A DNA stretch of 50,035 nucleotides from JBAZTO01 sp041661865 (GTDB taxonomy: Bacteria; Planctomycetota; Phycisphaerae; SM23-33): assembly GCA_041661865.1 (NCBI GenBank), contig JBAZTO010000030.1, forward strand, positions 1 through 50,035. The letters run 5' to 3'. Positions 1 through 8,466 of this stretch are shown here, piece by piece (within the stretch, counting starts at the first letter, position 1; every line of letters begins with the position of its first letter). A program made the position numbers and the translations under genes. The notes under the pieces were generated by a model, which was not told the origin of the DNA, ran no database searches, and worked only from the letters and a program-made list of their open reading frames with translations.

Positions 1-1215
1 GCTGGAGGTTCCGCTGCCGGAATCAGTCCCCAACCCGCCGATTTTCACCGTGGCGTCCTTGCCGACATTCAAAGTCGCCTGGCTCGTGTAAGCGCCATTA
101 CCCAGGAAGATTCGATGGCTGGTCAGCAGCGTGCCGGTGTTGGTGACTTCAATCAGGCCCTTGGCGATGCCGGTGCCGCCGGCGGTGCTGTTGTCGCCCA
201 CAACCATGGAGCACCACACGAAACCGGATGCGGCGCTGGCGTCGTGTTTGAAGGTGCCGCCGGAAATCTTGAGGGCGCCGTTGCCGTCATAGTTCACGTT
301 GACCACATTACCGAGCCTCAGCCAGACATTGGTATTGGTGGTTTGGGGCCTCATGACCATCGAGCCGCCGGTCATGTTCAACACGCCCGTGGCGGCGCCG
401 CCATGGAATGATCCGTTCCCAACCCCGGCATTGCCGAGGACAGGGGTGTCGGAGCATCGGATGTTGGCCACTCCGGCGCTCATGTTATAGATGCCGGTGC
501 CGCCGTTCTTTCCCCACGTGGGGCCTTTGCCATTGCTGTCAACGCTGCCGCCGTTCTGGTTGAAGACGCCCGTTGCGCCCCGGTCTCCAAAGTTCCCCAA
601 ACCGCCGGTGATAAGATTGCCGCTCTGGAGATTGTAAGTGCCGTTGGCGATGTAGTAGCTGTTGCCGTCCGGAACGCCGGTCATGACGTCCCCAGAGAAT
701 CCTTCGCCGATACCTAGAGTGGCAACCGACGTGACGTCGCCGTATTGGGTCAACGTTGCATCGTACTGGGTCGCCACCTTTACCTTATAACTGGCGTACA
801 GGCTGGCGCCACTTTCGATCACCAGGCTGCTGGCGCCCTGGTATAAAACCGGGTAGTCGCTGCTGCCGGGGGTGTAGCCTTCGATCAACCCGACCCTTTC
901 GCCGCCGACATTGGTCCAATACGACTGGGCGTTCGTCCCGCTCGTAATGGTGCAGGAAGCCGCGTTGCGCACATACACCTGGTCGCACGCGTCAGGCAAC
1001 GCCGTTGGGAATTCCGGATGGTCGGCGCCTAGGTAGGAGTCGGTAACCTTGTTTCCGCGGGCGCCGGGGAGTACGGTGAAGTTAGCAGTGCCCCAGGTGC
1101 CGTTGGTCGTGTTGAAATCAATACTATTGGAATCAAGGGCCAGGGCGGAACCGGTGCCCACCACGGTGATCATTGCCACTGAAGCAACCAGGCACAACCA
1201 TAATTTGATACTCAT
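1..1215 (-). CDS. Secreted glycine/threonine-rich repeat protein, N-terminal part (runs off the window)
   Basis: Reading the minus strand from the ATG at 1213-1215, the frame is open without a stop for all 405 codons to the window edge. Two GGAG motifs precede the start on that strand. The protein opens with a typical Sec signal peptide: MSIKLW, a hydrophobic stretch, and a likely cleavage after GTGSALA near residue 26. The rest is rich in Gly, Thr, Asn, Ser and Val, with repeated short strand-like units such as GATGVFNQNGGSV, GGTGIYNMSAGVA and GAATGVLNMTGGSM. This suggests a right-handed beta-helix like autotransporter-associated or PEP-CTERM-type surface proteins. The C-terminus, where any sorting signal would lie, is outside the window, so anchoring is unknown. 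No catalytic motif was recognised; a cell-surface or extracellular structural role is inference. Confidence 0.8.
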   Translation of the reverse strand, partial: MSIKLWLCLVASVAMITVVGTGSALALDSNSIDFNTTNGTWGTANFTVLPGARGNKVTDSYLGADHPEFPTALPDACDQVYVRNAASCTITSGTNAQSYWTNVGGERVGLIEGYTPGSSDYPVLYQGASSLVIESGASLYASYKVKVATQYDATLTQYGDVTSVATLGIGEGFSGDVMTGVPDGNSYYIANGTYNLQSGNLITGGLGNFGDRGATGVFNQNGGSVDSNGKGPTWGKNGGTGIYNMSAGVANIRCSDTPVLGNAGVGNGSFHGGAATGVLNMTGGSMVMRPQTTNTNVWLRLGNVVNVNYDGNGALKISGGTFKHDASAASGFVWCSMVVGDNSTAGGTGIAKGLIEVTNTGTLLTSHRIFLGNGAYTSQATLNVGKDATVKIGGLGTDSGSGTSS

Positions 1216-1545
1216 CTCTCCATCTCCTTTTGATGTTAGAGAACCTCTGCTGGGCTATGGAATTGGGTTCCTGAAGGTTGCAGACACTGATTTCAGGCAG
1301 GGAATAACGCCACGATCACTCATCGCGGCGCTGCGAGGCATAAGACCTCGCAATCAGCCTCCGCATTCCTCACGAACTGGCCTTCCATCCGAATGTTTCG
1401 CCCGAGACTCGCCAAGATGCACAGTACCCGATAACATTACCGGGTCATCTTCGATAGGACCGCCACCTCAAAAGGTGGGTATCTGCTTATGATAATAACC
1501 GATACCCCGCGGCCTGTCCAGCAAATTTCAAATTAGAGAAGCAAG
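1216..1545. promoter_or_regulatory. Divergent intergenic region with several palindromes
   Basis: This gap separates the minus-strand secreted protein from the phosphoketolase region and holds no credible gene. Seen directly: a hairpin with 7-bp arms TGCGAGG/CCTCGCA at 1332-1352, an imperfect 20-bp palindrome ACCCG...CGGGT at 1426-1445 (16 of 20 symmetric), and a hairpin CCACCT/AGGTGG at 1463-1478. None is followed by a T-run, so these are not ordinary terminators. They could be operator sites or a structured leader of the secreted protein mRNA, which would be up to about 300 nt long. I could not match it to the c-di-GMP or cobalamin riboswitch consensus. Confidence 0.35.
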
Positions 1546-1586
1546 GTGAGCGACCTTCTTTTCCGGCAGAAAAGAAGGTCACTCAC
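1546..1586. repeat. Long near-perfect inverted repeat in the xfp leader
   Basis: Two 18-nt arms, 1546-1563 and 1569-1586, are complementary at 17 of 18 positions around a 5-nt loop (CGGCA). The sequence lies about 100 nt before the chosen phosphoketolase start and would form a very stable hairpin in its leader RNA. There is no T-run on either side, so it is not a simple terminator. It may be a regulator binding site, an mRNA-stabilising hairpin or a trace of a small mobile element. Confidence 0.6.
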
Positions 1587-1689
1587 GGTTCTGCTGAAAT
1601 CGGATGTCATATCTCGCGTGGCGGTGGCGGGTTGCATACAATCCTTTGTGGATCGCAGTCCGAGCCAATGGCTCAAGGAGCTTACGAGC

Positions 1690-4086
1690 ATGACCAGCGT
1701 GACAAAACAATCGGGAACGTCGGCGGATGTCGGTGGGGATGCCCAACTCCTTCGGCGGATGGACGCCTGGTGGCGGGCGGCGAATTACCTGTCGGTCGGC
1801 CAGATCTATCTCTATGCCAATCCATTGCTTAGGGAGCCGCTCAAGGCTGAGCACGTCAAGCCGCGATTGCTGGGGCACTGGGGCACCACGCCGGGCCTGA
1901 ACTTTATTTACACCCACATGAACCGCCTGATCAGGCGGCATGATCTGGACGCGATTTATGTTATCGGTCCCGGACACGGCGGACCTGGGATCGTTGCCTG
2001 CGCGTACCTGGAGGGCACCTACAGCGAGGTCTACCCCGACATCTCGCAGGACGCGGAGGGCATGACGCGGCTGTTCCGCCAGTTTTCCTTCCCCGGCGGC
2101 ATCCCCAGCCACGTAGCGCCCGAGACCCCCGGTTCGATCCACGAGGGCGGGGAGTTGGGCTATGCCCTCATGCACGCCTACGGGGCGGCGATGGATAACC
2201 CTGAGCTGGTCGTCTGCTGTGTCGTCGGCGACGGCGAGGCCGAGACCGGGCCGATGGCCACCAGTTGGCACGCCAACAAGTTCCTCAACCCCGCCAATGA
2301 CGGGGCAGTCTTGCCGATCCTGCACCTCAACGGCTACAAGATCGCCAATCCGACGCTGCTGGCCCGAATCAGTCACCGCGAACTGGAGCAGCTTTTCACC
2401 GGCTACGGGTACAAGCCTTATTTTGTCGAAGGTCAGGATCCGCCGGAGATGCACCAGGCGATGGCGGTCACCATGGACACGGTGCTCGGCGAGATCCAGG
2501 CGATCAAGCAGGCGGCCCGCGACGGCAGCCAGGACCGCCCGCAGTGGCCGATGATCATCCTGCGGTCGCCCAAGGGCTGGACGGGCCCGCACGAAGTCGA
2601 CGGCTTGCAGACGGAGGGCACCTTCCGCTCCCACCAGGTGCCGCTGGCGGGCATGCGGACCAACCCCGAGCATTTGCGTCTGCTCGAACAGTGGATGAGG
2701 AGTTATCGTCCCGAGGAACTTTTCGACGACGCCGGGCGGCTGGTGAGCGAGTTGCGGGACCTGGCGCCCCAGGGGCATCGCCGCATGAGCGACAATCCGC
2801 ACGCCAACGGCGGCCTGTTGTTGCGGGATCTGCGACTGCCCGACTTCCACACCTACGCCATCGACGTCACCCAGCCCGGCGCGATCGAGGCTGAGTCCAC
2901 GCGGGTTCAGGGCGACATGATTCGCGACGTGGTTCGCGCCAACCCCAAAAACTTCCGCGTTTTCAGCCCCGACGAGCTGACCTCCAATCGGTGGGGGGCC
3001 GTGCTGGAAGTGACCAACCGCCAGTGGATGGGCGAGATATATCCCAACGACGACCACATCGCCCGGGCGGGGCGCGTCATCGAGGTTCTCAGCGAGCACC
3101 TCTGCCAGGGCTTCCTGGAGGGCTATCTCCTGACCGGCCGGCACGGGTTCTTCACGTGCTACGAGGCCTTCATTCACATCATCGACAGCATGTTCAACCA
3201 GCACGCCAAGTGGCTCAAGACCTGTCGGCACATCCCGTGGCGCCGGCCGATCGCATCGCTGAACTACCTGCTGACCAGCCACGTCTGGCGGCAGGACCAC
3301 AACGGCTTCAGCCACCAGGATCCCGGCTTCATCGACCACGTGATCAACAAGAAGGCCGACGTGATCCGCGTCTACCTTCCGCCCGACGCCAACACGCTGC
3401 TGTCGGTCACCGACCACTGCCTCCGCAGCCGCGGCTACGTCAACGTAATCGTCGCGGGCAAGCAGCCGGCGCCGCAGTGGCTGACGATGGACCAGGCCGT
3501 CAAGCACTGCACCGCGGGCGTGGGCATCTGGGAGTGGGCCAGCAACGACCGCGGCGGCGAGCCGGACTTGGTGATGGCCTGCTGCGGCGATGTGCCCACC
3601 CTGGAGACGCTGGCGGCGGTTGAGCTGCTGCGCAAGGCGGAGCCGGACCTGAAAATCCGCGTGATTAACGTGGTGGACCTGATGACCCTCCAGCCGCGGA
3701 CCGAGCATCCCCACGGACTGTCCGACAGCGAGTATGATGTCCTGTTCACCCGCGACAAGCCCACCATTTTCGCCTTCCACGGCTATCCCTGGCTGATCCA
3801 TCGGCTCACGTACCGGCGAACCAATCACAAGAACCTGCACGTCCGCGGGTACAAGGAAGAAGGCACGACCACGACGCCCTTCGACATGGTGGTGCTCAAC
3901 GACCTGGACCGCTTCCACCTGGCCGGCGACGCCATCGACCGCGTGCCGCAACTGGGGCAGCGGGCGGCGTATCTCAAGCAATACGTCCGCGACAAGCTCA
4001 TAGAGCACAAGCAATATATCGCCCTCCACGGCGAAGACATGCCCGAAATCCGTGAATGGAAGTGGGCGGGCCAGGCGACGCCGTAG
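1690..4086 (+). CDS. xfp: Xylulose-5-phosphate/fructose-6-phosphate phosphoketolase
   Basis: Thiamine-diphosphate enzyme that splits xylulose 5-phosphate or fructose 6-phosphate with phosphate, giving acetyl phosphate plus glyceraldehyde 3-phosphate or erythrose 4-phosphate. It is cytosolic and provides a route from sugars to acetyl-CoA or acetate that bypasses lower glycolysis. The start chosen is the ATG at 1690 because AAGGAG lies 9 nt upstream and the protein then begins just before the family's conserved WRAANYLSVGQIYLY block. The 798-residue product matches the usual length of about 790-800. An in-frame GTG at 1546 would add 48 unrelated residues and lies inside a strong hairpin. Family motifs present are HEGGELGY (151-158), the cofactor-binding GDGEAETGP (from 180) and QDHNGFSHQDPGF (535-547). 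It is followed 46 bp later by the convergent rarA gene, with no clear terminator between. Confidence 0.96.
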   Translation: MTSVTKQSGTSADVGGDAQLLRRMDAWWRAANYLSVGQIYLYANPLLREPLKAEHVKPRLLGHWGTTPGLNFIYTHMNRLIRRHDLDAIYVIGPGHGGPGIVACAYLEGTYSEVYPDISQDAEGMTRLFRQFSFPGGIPSHVAPETPGSIHEGGELGYALMHAYGAAMDNPELVVCCVVGDGEAETGPMATSWHANKFLNPANDGAVLPILHLNGYKIANPTLLARISHRELEQLFTGYGYKPYFVEGQDPPEMHQAMAVTMDTVLGEIQAIKQAARDGSQDRPQWPMIILRSPKGWTGPHEVDGLQTEGTFRSHQVPLAGMRTNPEHLRLLEQWMRSYRPEELFDDAGRLVSELRDLAPQGHRRMSDNPHANGGLLLRDLRLPDFHTYAIDVTQPGAIEAESTRVQGDMIRDVVRANPKNFRVFSPDELTSNRWGAVLEVTNRQWMGEIYPNDDHIARAGRVIEVLSEHLCQGFLEGYLLTGRHGFFTCYEAFIHIIDSMFNQHAKWLKTCRHIPWRRPIASLNYLLTSHVWRQDHNGFSHQDPGFIDHVINKKADVIRVYLPPDANTLLSVTDHCLRSRGYVNVIVAGKQPAPQWLTMDQAVKHCTAGVGIWEWASNDRGGEPDLVMACCGDVPTLETLAAVELLRKAEPDLKIRVINVVDLMTLQPRTEHPHGLSDSEYDVLFTRDKPTIFAFHGYPWLIHRLTYRRTNHKNLHVRGYKEEGTTTTPFDMVVLNDLDRFHLAGDAIDRVPQLGQRAAYLKQYVRDKLIEHKQYIALHGEDMPEIREWKWAGQATP

Positions 4087-4132
4087 GGGTCTGTCGCCTC
4101 TGATCCGATGGGTGTTCCCAACTCCTTACGCT

Positions 4133-5467
4133 CTACGTCTCGCGCATTTGCTGGACGTACTTGAGGTAGGCGGTGATGTGCTTTTCGTAGCCGCGGTCGC
4201 TGGGCTGGTAGAAGGTCCGCGAGACGCCGAGGTAGTCCTGGTCGGGGCTGACTCCGCCGGGGAAATCGTGGCTGTACTGGTAGCCGACGGAGTGGCCCAT
4301 CTGCTCGGCCATGCCGGGGTGCGGGGCGTTTCGCAGGCTCTTGGGCACCGGGATGGTCCGGTTGTTCTTGACGTCCTCCATGGCCGCGGCGATGGCGCGG
4401 TAGGAGGCATTGGACTTGGGCGCGCAGGCCATGTAGATGGCCGCCTGGGCCAGGGTGATCTGACACTCGGGCATGCCGATCCGCTCGGTGATGTCGTAGG
4501 CCGCCGCGGCCACGCAGATGGCCCGCGGGTCGGCGTTGCCCACGTCCTCGCTGGCCAGGATGGCGATCCGCCGGGCCACGAATCGCGGGTCTTCGCCGGC
4601 GGCCAGCATCCGCGCCAGCCAGTACACCGCCGCGTCGGGGTCGCTGCCCCGCATGGACTTGATGAAGGCGCTGATGGCGTCGTAGTGGAGGTCGCCGGCG
4701 GCGTCATACTGGATGGCCTTGGTCTGGATGGATTCCTGCGCCGCGGCCAGGTCAAAGAGGATCGTCGCCTCGGCCGACCCCGCCGAGCGGACCTGGCTCA
4801 TCACGCCCACCTCCAGCGCCGTCAGGGCGCGCCGCGCGTCTCCGTCGGAGATTTTCGCCAGGTGGGCCAGGGCCTCGTCATCGGCCTGGACGGTGTACTT
4901 GCCCAGTCCGCGATCCTTGTCGGCCAGGGCCCGCCGCAGCAGCGTCACCACGTCGGCCTCGGCCAGCGGCTTGAACTCGAAGATCGTCGAGCGCGACAGC
5001 AGCGGGGAGTTGATGGTGAAGAAGGGGTTCTCGGTGGTCGCGCCGATCAGGAGGATCGTGCCGTTCTCCACGTCGTTGAGCAGCACGTCCTGCTGGGCGC
5101 GGTTGAAGCGGTGGAGTTCGTCCATGAACAGGACGGTCCGCTTGCCGGAGGAGGCCAGCGTCGCGCGGGCCCGCTCGATCACCTCCCGCACATCCTTGAC
5201 GGAGGTGGAGGCGGCGTTGAGCATGAAGAACTGGCAGTCGCAATAGCGGGCCACCGCGTAGGCCAGGGTGGTTTTCCCAGCCCCGGGCGGTCCGTGCAGA
5301 ACCAGCGAGGACAAGCTGCCGGCCTCCAGCATCCGCCGCAGCATTTTGCCGGGCCCCAGGAAATCCTCTTGCCCGACGATCTCGTCGATGTTCGCCGGTC
5401 GCATTCGCACCGCCAGGGGCGCGTGGGCTGCGATGGCGGCCTCTTCGGATTGGCGGAACAAGTCCAT
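4133..5467 (-). CDS. rarA: Replication-associated recombination protein A (RarA/MgsA AAA ATPase)
   Basis: A 444-residue clamp-loader-like AAA+ ATPase of the RarA/MgsA/WRNIP1 family, acting at stalled replication forks, where family members bind single-stranded DNA ends and SSB. Visible motifs are Walker A GPPGAGKTT (59-67), Walker B FMDELHRF (114-121), sensor 1 GATTENP (142-148) and an SRS arginine-finger segment near 158-160. The C-terminal tetramerisation half carries the conserved VGNADPRA and YGYQYSHD-like (here VGYQYSHD) blocks. The length is normal. There is no Shine-Dalgarno before the ATG; instead TATAAT ends 8 nt upstream, which suggests a leaderless mRNA. It runs convergently to xfp and divergently from glmS. 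Confidence 0.96.
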   Translation of the reverse strand: MDLFRQSEEAAIAAHAPLAVRMRPANIDEIVGQEDFLGPGKMLRRMLEAGSLSSLVLHGPPGAGKTTLAYAVARYCDCQFFMLNAASTSVKDVREVIERARATLASSGKRTVLFMDELHRFNRAQQDVLLNDVENGTILLIGATTENPFFTINSPLLSRSTIFEFKPLAEADVVTLLRRALADKDRGLGKYTVQADDEALAHLAKISDGDARRALTALEVGVMSQVRSAGSAEATILFDLAAAQESIQTKAIQYDAAGDLHYDAISAFIKSMRGSDPDAAVYWLARMLAAGEDPRFVARRIAILASEDVGNADPRAICVAAAAYDITERIGMPECQITLAQAAIYMACAPKSNASYRAIAAAMEDVKNNRTIPVPKSLRNAPHPGMAEQMGHSVGYQYSHDFPGGVSPDQDYLGVSRTFYQPSDRGYEKHITAYLKYVQQMRET

Positions 5468-5475
5468 GGGGGAGC

Positions 5476-5481
5476 ATTATA
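5476..5481 (-). promoter_or_regulatory. -10 box of rarA, placed for a leaderless mRNA
   Basis: The minus strand reads TATAAT, ending 8 nt before the rarA ATG, so transcription would begin at or next to the start codon. No ribosome-binding site is visible and the -35 match (TATCAT at 17-bp spacing) is weak. The same arrangement is found before gluQ. Confidence 0.45.
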
Positions 5482-5540
5482 TATTGTCGGGACGTTGGAT
5501 GATAGTTCGCCCCAGAGATGAACCGGGGCCTTTCAGTTCT

Positions 5541-5626
5541 CGTAGCATGGCCATCTTGGCCATGTTTTTTGCAATTTGCACGGGCGGGACGCCCGTGATA
5601 CTCATGGGCAAGATGCCCATGCTACG
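5541..5626. repeat. Compound palindromic intergenic repeat (three hairpins inside an inverted repeat)
   Basis: Outer arms CGTAGCATGG (5541-5550) and CCATGCTACG (5617-5626) are perfectly complementary. Inside lie three hairpins: 5546-5564 (8-bp arms, loop TCT), 5579-5597 (CACGGGC/GCCCGTG, loop GGGAC) and 5603-5621 (8-bp arms, loop AGA). Hairpins 1 and 3 are near-copies of each other in opposite orientation. It lies between divergent promoters, so termination is not its obvious job. The architecture fits a REP/MITE-like dispersed element. The rest of 5468-5795 holds promoter-like sequences and no gene. Confidence 0.7.
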
Positions 5627-5656
5627 TTCTGAGATAGCTTCTAAACCGGAGTTGGA

Positions 5657-5686
5657 TTGATTGACCCGTTGGCGTCATGGTAGGAT
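5657..5686 (+). promoter_or_regulatory. Candidate glmS promoter
   Basis: TTGATT and TAGGAT are separated by 18 bp, about 110 nt before the glmS start. The match is only moderate. I looked for a glmS ribozyme in the leader and saw none. Confidence 0.3.
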
Positions 5687-5795
5687 TCAACCATAGCCGA
5701 TAGACGAGTGATGATCGGCGATTCAGGCCGACGGCTGCCTTATCTGGCGGATTTCATTGCTGCCCGGCGATTGCCCGTGGGCATGGAGACATTGA

Positions 5796-7637
5796 ATGTG
5801 CGGAATAGTGGGATACGTCGGTTCAAAGAAGGCGCGTGAAATTCTCATCGAGGGCCTCAAGAGGCTCGAATACCGCGGCTACGACTCCGCCGGCATCTGC
5901 GTCTATTACGACCACAATCTCTGCACCCAGAAGAGTGCGGGGCGCATCAGCGAGGTGGAGAAGAAGCTCGACGCCGACGTCGGGATCAATGCCGGCACCA
6001 TCGGCATCGCGCATACCCGCTGGGCCACGCACGGCGAGCCCAACGAGGTCAACGCCCACCCCCACTGGGATTCCACCGGCCGGATCGCGGTGGTCCACAA
6101 CGGCATCATCGAAAACTATTCGCCGCTCAAGCAGTTGCTCATCAGCGAAGGCCACGTCTTCCGCAGCGAGACGGACACCGAGGTGCTGGCCCAACTGATC
6201 GGCCACTTCTACAACGACGGGGCCGCGAACCTCGAAGACGCCGTGCGCTCGGCCCTGGGCGAGGTCACCGGCACCTACGGCATCGCCGTGCTGTGCGCCG
6301 ACGAACCGGACAAGCTGGTGGTGGCCCGCAAGGGCAGCCCGCTGATCGTCGGGGTGGGCAACGGCGAGTACATCGTCGCCTCCGACGCCTCGGCCATCAT
6401 CGAGCACACTGCCAACGTGGTCTATCTCAACGACAACGAGATGGCCGTGCTGACGCGCGAAGGCATGCGGACGATGACCTCGGCCAACATGCCGGTGACC
6501 AAGGAAATCCAGCGGATCGAGTGGTCGCTGGAGCAGATTGCCAAGGGCGGCTACGAGCATTTCATGCTCAAGGAGATTTTTGAGCAGCCCGAGGCGATCA
6601 GCACGACGCTTCGCGGGCGGCTGGACTGCCGCGAGATGCGCGTGCAACTGGGCGGCCTGGAGAAGGTCACGCGGCAACTGGTCAAGACGCGGCGGCTGAT
6701 CCTGACGGCCTGCGGGACGGCCTGGCACGCCGGCCTGGTGGGGGACTACCTCTTTGAGGATCTGGCCCGCATCCCGACCGAAGTGGAGTACGCCAGCGAG
6801 TTCCGCTACCGCAACCCGATCGTCGAGGACGGCACGGTGGTCGTCGCCATCAGCCAGTCCGGCGAGACGGCCGACACGCTGGCAGCCCTTCGTGAGGCCA
6901 AGGACAAGGGCGCCCTCACGCTGGGCATCGTCAACGTGGTCGGCTCGACCATCGCGCGAGAGACCGACGCGGGCGTCTTCCTGCACGCCGGGCCTGAAAT
7001 CGGCGTGGCCTCGACCAAGGCCTTCACCTGCCAACTGGCCGTCGAGACATTGATCGCCTTGCTGCTGGGGCGCCGCCGCTTCATGTCCCACACCCTGACC
7101 GAACATTACATGCGCGAGCTGGCTGCCATCCCCGACAAGATCCGAAAGGTGCTCGAACAGGCCGACAAGATCAAGGCCATCGTGGCCGACCACGTCCATC
7201 GCGACAACTGGCTGTTCCTGGGCCGCGGCTACAACTACCCGGTGGCGCTGGAAGGGGCCCTCAAGCTCAAGGAAATCAGCTACATTCATGCCGAGGGCCT
7301 GCCGGCGGCCGAGATGAAGCACGGCCCCATCGCCCTGATCCACGAGGGCATGCCCGTGGTGTTCATCGCCCCGCGGTGCGCGACCTACGACAAGATCATC
7401 GGCAACATCGAGGAAGTCCGCGCGCGCCGCGGCAAGATCATTGTCGTGGCCACCGAAGGCAACGAGGAAATCCGAAAGTACAGCGACCACGTCATCTACG
7501 TGCCGGACTGCCCCGTGCCGCTCCAGCCGATGCTGACGGTGGTCCCGCTGCAACTGATCGCCTACTACGCCGCCGTCGCCCGCGGCTGCAATGTCGACAA
7601 ACCCCGAAACTTGGCCAAGAGCGTCACGGTGGAGTAG
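5796..7637 (+). CDS. glmS: Glutamine--fructose-6-phosphate aminotransferase (isomerizing)
   Basis: Makes glucosamine 6-phosphate from fructose 6-phosphate and glutamine, the committed step toward UDP-GlcNAc for cell wall and glycan synthesis. The 613-residue length is typical. The protein starts MCGIVGYVG, so the catalytic Cys2 becomes N-terminal after methionine removal. The N-terminal class II glutaminase domain includes HTRWATHG and HNGIIENY. Two SIS sugar-isomerase domains follow, with the ISQSGETADT phosphate-binding loop and a second SIS block around GRGYNYPVALEGALKLKEISYIH (quoted in part: EGALKLKEISYIHAEG). The C-terminus LAKSVTVE is the canonical active-site tail. GGAG lies 8-9 nt before the ATG. 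The next gene starts 5 nt after the stop, so the two are probably co-transcribed. Confidence 0.98.
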   Translation: MCGIVGYVGSKKAREILIEGLKRLEYRGYDSAGICVYYDHNLCTQKSAGRISEVEKKLDADVGINAGTIGIAHTRWATHGEPNEVNAHPHWDSTGRIAVVHNGIIENYSPLKQLLISEGHVFRSETDTEVLAQLIGHFYNDGAANLEDAVRSALGEVTGTYGIAVLCADEPDKLVVARKGSPLIVGVGNGEYIVASDASAIIEHTANVVYLNDNEMAVLTREGMRTMTSANMPVTKEIQRIEWSLEQIAKGGYEHFMLKEIFEQPEAISTTLRGRLDCREMRVQLGGLEKVTRQLVKTRRLILTACGTAWHAGLVGDYLFEDLARIPTEVEYASEFRYRNPIVEDGTVVVAISQSGETADTLAALREAKDKGALTLGIVNVVGSTIARETDAGVFLHAGPEIGVASTKAFTCQLAVETLIALLLGRRRFMSHTLTEHYMRELAAIPDKIRKVLEQADKIKAIVADHVHRDNWLFLGRGYNYPVALEGALKLKEISYIHAEGLPAAEMKHGPIALIHEGMPVVFIAPRCATYDKIIGNIEEVRARRGKIIVVATEGNEEIRKYSDHVIYVPDCPVPLQPMLTVVPLQLIAYYAAVARGCNVDKPRNLAKSVTVE

Positions 7638-7642
7638 ACTGA

Positions 7643-8053
7643 ATGTTCGGCAGGGTGTCCATGCCCCGTGGCGTTAAGGCGAAGCAGCGATGGGGAGCCG
7701 TGATGTCGTGGAAGGGGGCAATGAAATGGGCCGTAAGCGGGGGGAAGCTGATTCTGCTGATTTCGTTCTTTATATTGGTCTTATTGGCCAGCCTCGCGAA
7801 GAAGAGTACCTCGCTCCCCCCCACCGACCGCCTTGTCGCAATTGCCCGCGAGTATATTCAGGTACACCGGCCCGATTGGGGAAGAACCCTGGAGAATCCT
7901 GCCGAGGTGCGGGACAGGGGTACTTGCTGGGAGGTCGAGCTTATACCGCTGACGCCTCGGAATCCCGATAATCCCACTATCCCCAGAGGCCCGGTTGTGA
8001 AGATCGACAAGAAGACGCTCCAGCCGATCGCCGCGTTCGACTACTCACAATGA
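7643..8053 (+). CDS. Small membrane-anchored protein of unknown function
   Basis: A 136-residue protein with a basic N-terminus, one hydrophobic segment (about 35-51, KLILLISFFILVLLASLA) and a roughly 80-residue outer domain. The outer domain contains a pattern of an alpha-helix (ARE-Y), W, then strands (DRGTCWEVELIP, GPVVKIDKKTLQP). That order recalls small NTF2-like/PepSY-like folds, but I do not recognise a family. The start at 7643 has GGAG 8 nt upstream, overlapping the glmS stop. An in-frame ATG at 7703 with GGGGAG 5 nt upstream is an equally good start and would give 116 residues beginning MSWKGAMKW. It probably forms an operon with glmS; function is unknown. Confidence 0.7.
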   Translation: MFGRVSMPRGVKAKQRWGAVMSWKGAMKWAVSGGKLILLISFFILVLLASLAKKSTSLPPTDRLVAIAREYIQVHRPDWGRTLENPAEVRDRGTCWEVELIPLTPRNPDNPTIPRGPVVKIDKKTLQPIAAFDYSQ

Positions 8054-8186
8054 GGTCCGCGGTGTCTGCCCCTTTGCGCAGGCCCTCCTACCGCGAACGG
8101 AATCCCACTCTTGTTCGCTCGCCCTAATGATGGCCGACAGCGGGGCAGGGGGACGCAAAAAGTGCCCGCCGGTGGCGAATTTTCCT

Positions 8187-8214
8187 TTGACAGCCTTTTT
8201 TGCTTGGATATAGT
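8187..8214 (+). promoter_or_regulatory. Sigma70-type promoter for the tRNA-Thr-tuf transcript
   Basis: A perfect -35 box TTGACA (8187-8192) is separated by 16 bp from TATAGT (8209-8214). It lies about 180 nt before the tRNA and is the best promoter match in this part of the window. The rest of 8054-8393 shows no gene. Confidence 0.7.
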
Positions 8215-8393
8215 AGACCGTCTGTCTTGTGGCCCTGGTTGCGGTGTACTCATAAGACGCTGTGTTTGACCAGACAGCAGCAGGCTGCTAACTGCTGGCG
8301 GAAAAGACTGCAAAGCACGGAATGTCCTTGGATGCCCAGAAGGATATCGAAGTTGCAGCGGTTCCTGCTTGCAGAGTGAAAAGGGCCGTTGTT

Positions 8394-8466
<73 letters not shown>

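Noticed and set aside
1049..1492. Plus-strand ORF of 147 codons opposite the secreted protein start
   Set aside because: It overlaps the signal-peptide region of a clear minus-strand gene and the palindromic leader; it has no ribosome-binding site and no recognisable motif.
1579..4029. Very long minus-strand ORF (816 codons) opposite xfp
   Set aside because: A mirror frame of a GC-rich gene: His/Arg/Gly/Val-rich composition without motifs, while xfp on the plus strand is certain. The same holds for the long antisense frames over glmS, tuf, rpoB, rpoC and gyrA.
5660..5795. Possible glmS ribozyme in the glmS leader
   Set aside because: I looked for the conserved cleavage-site and pseudoknot core and saw no match; the palindrome at 5541-5626 is a different structure.
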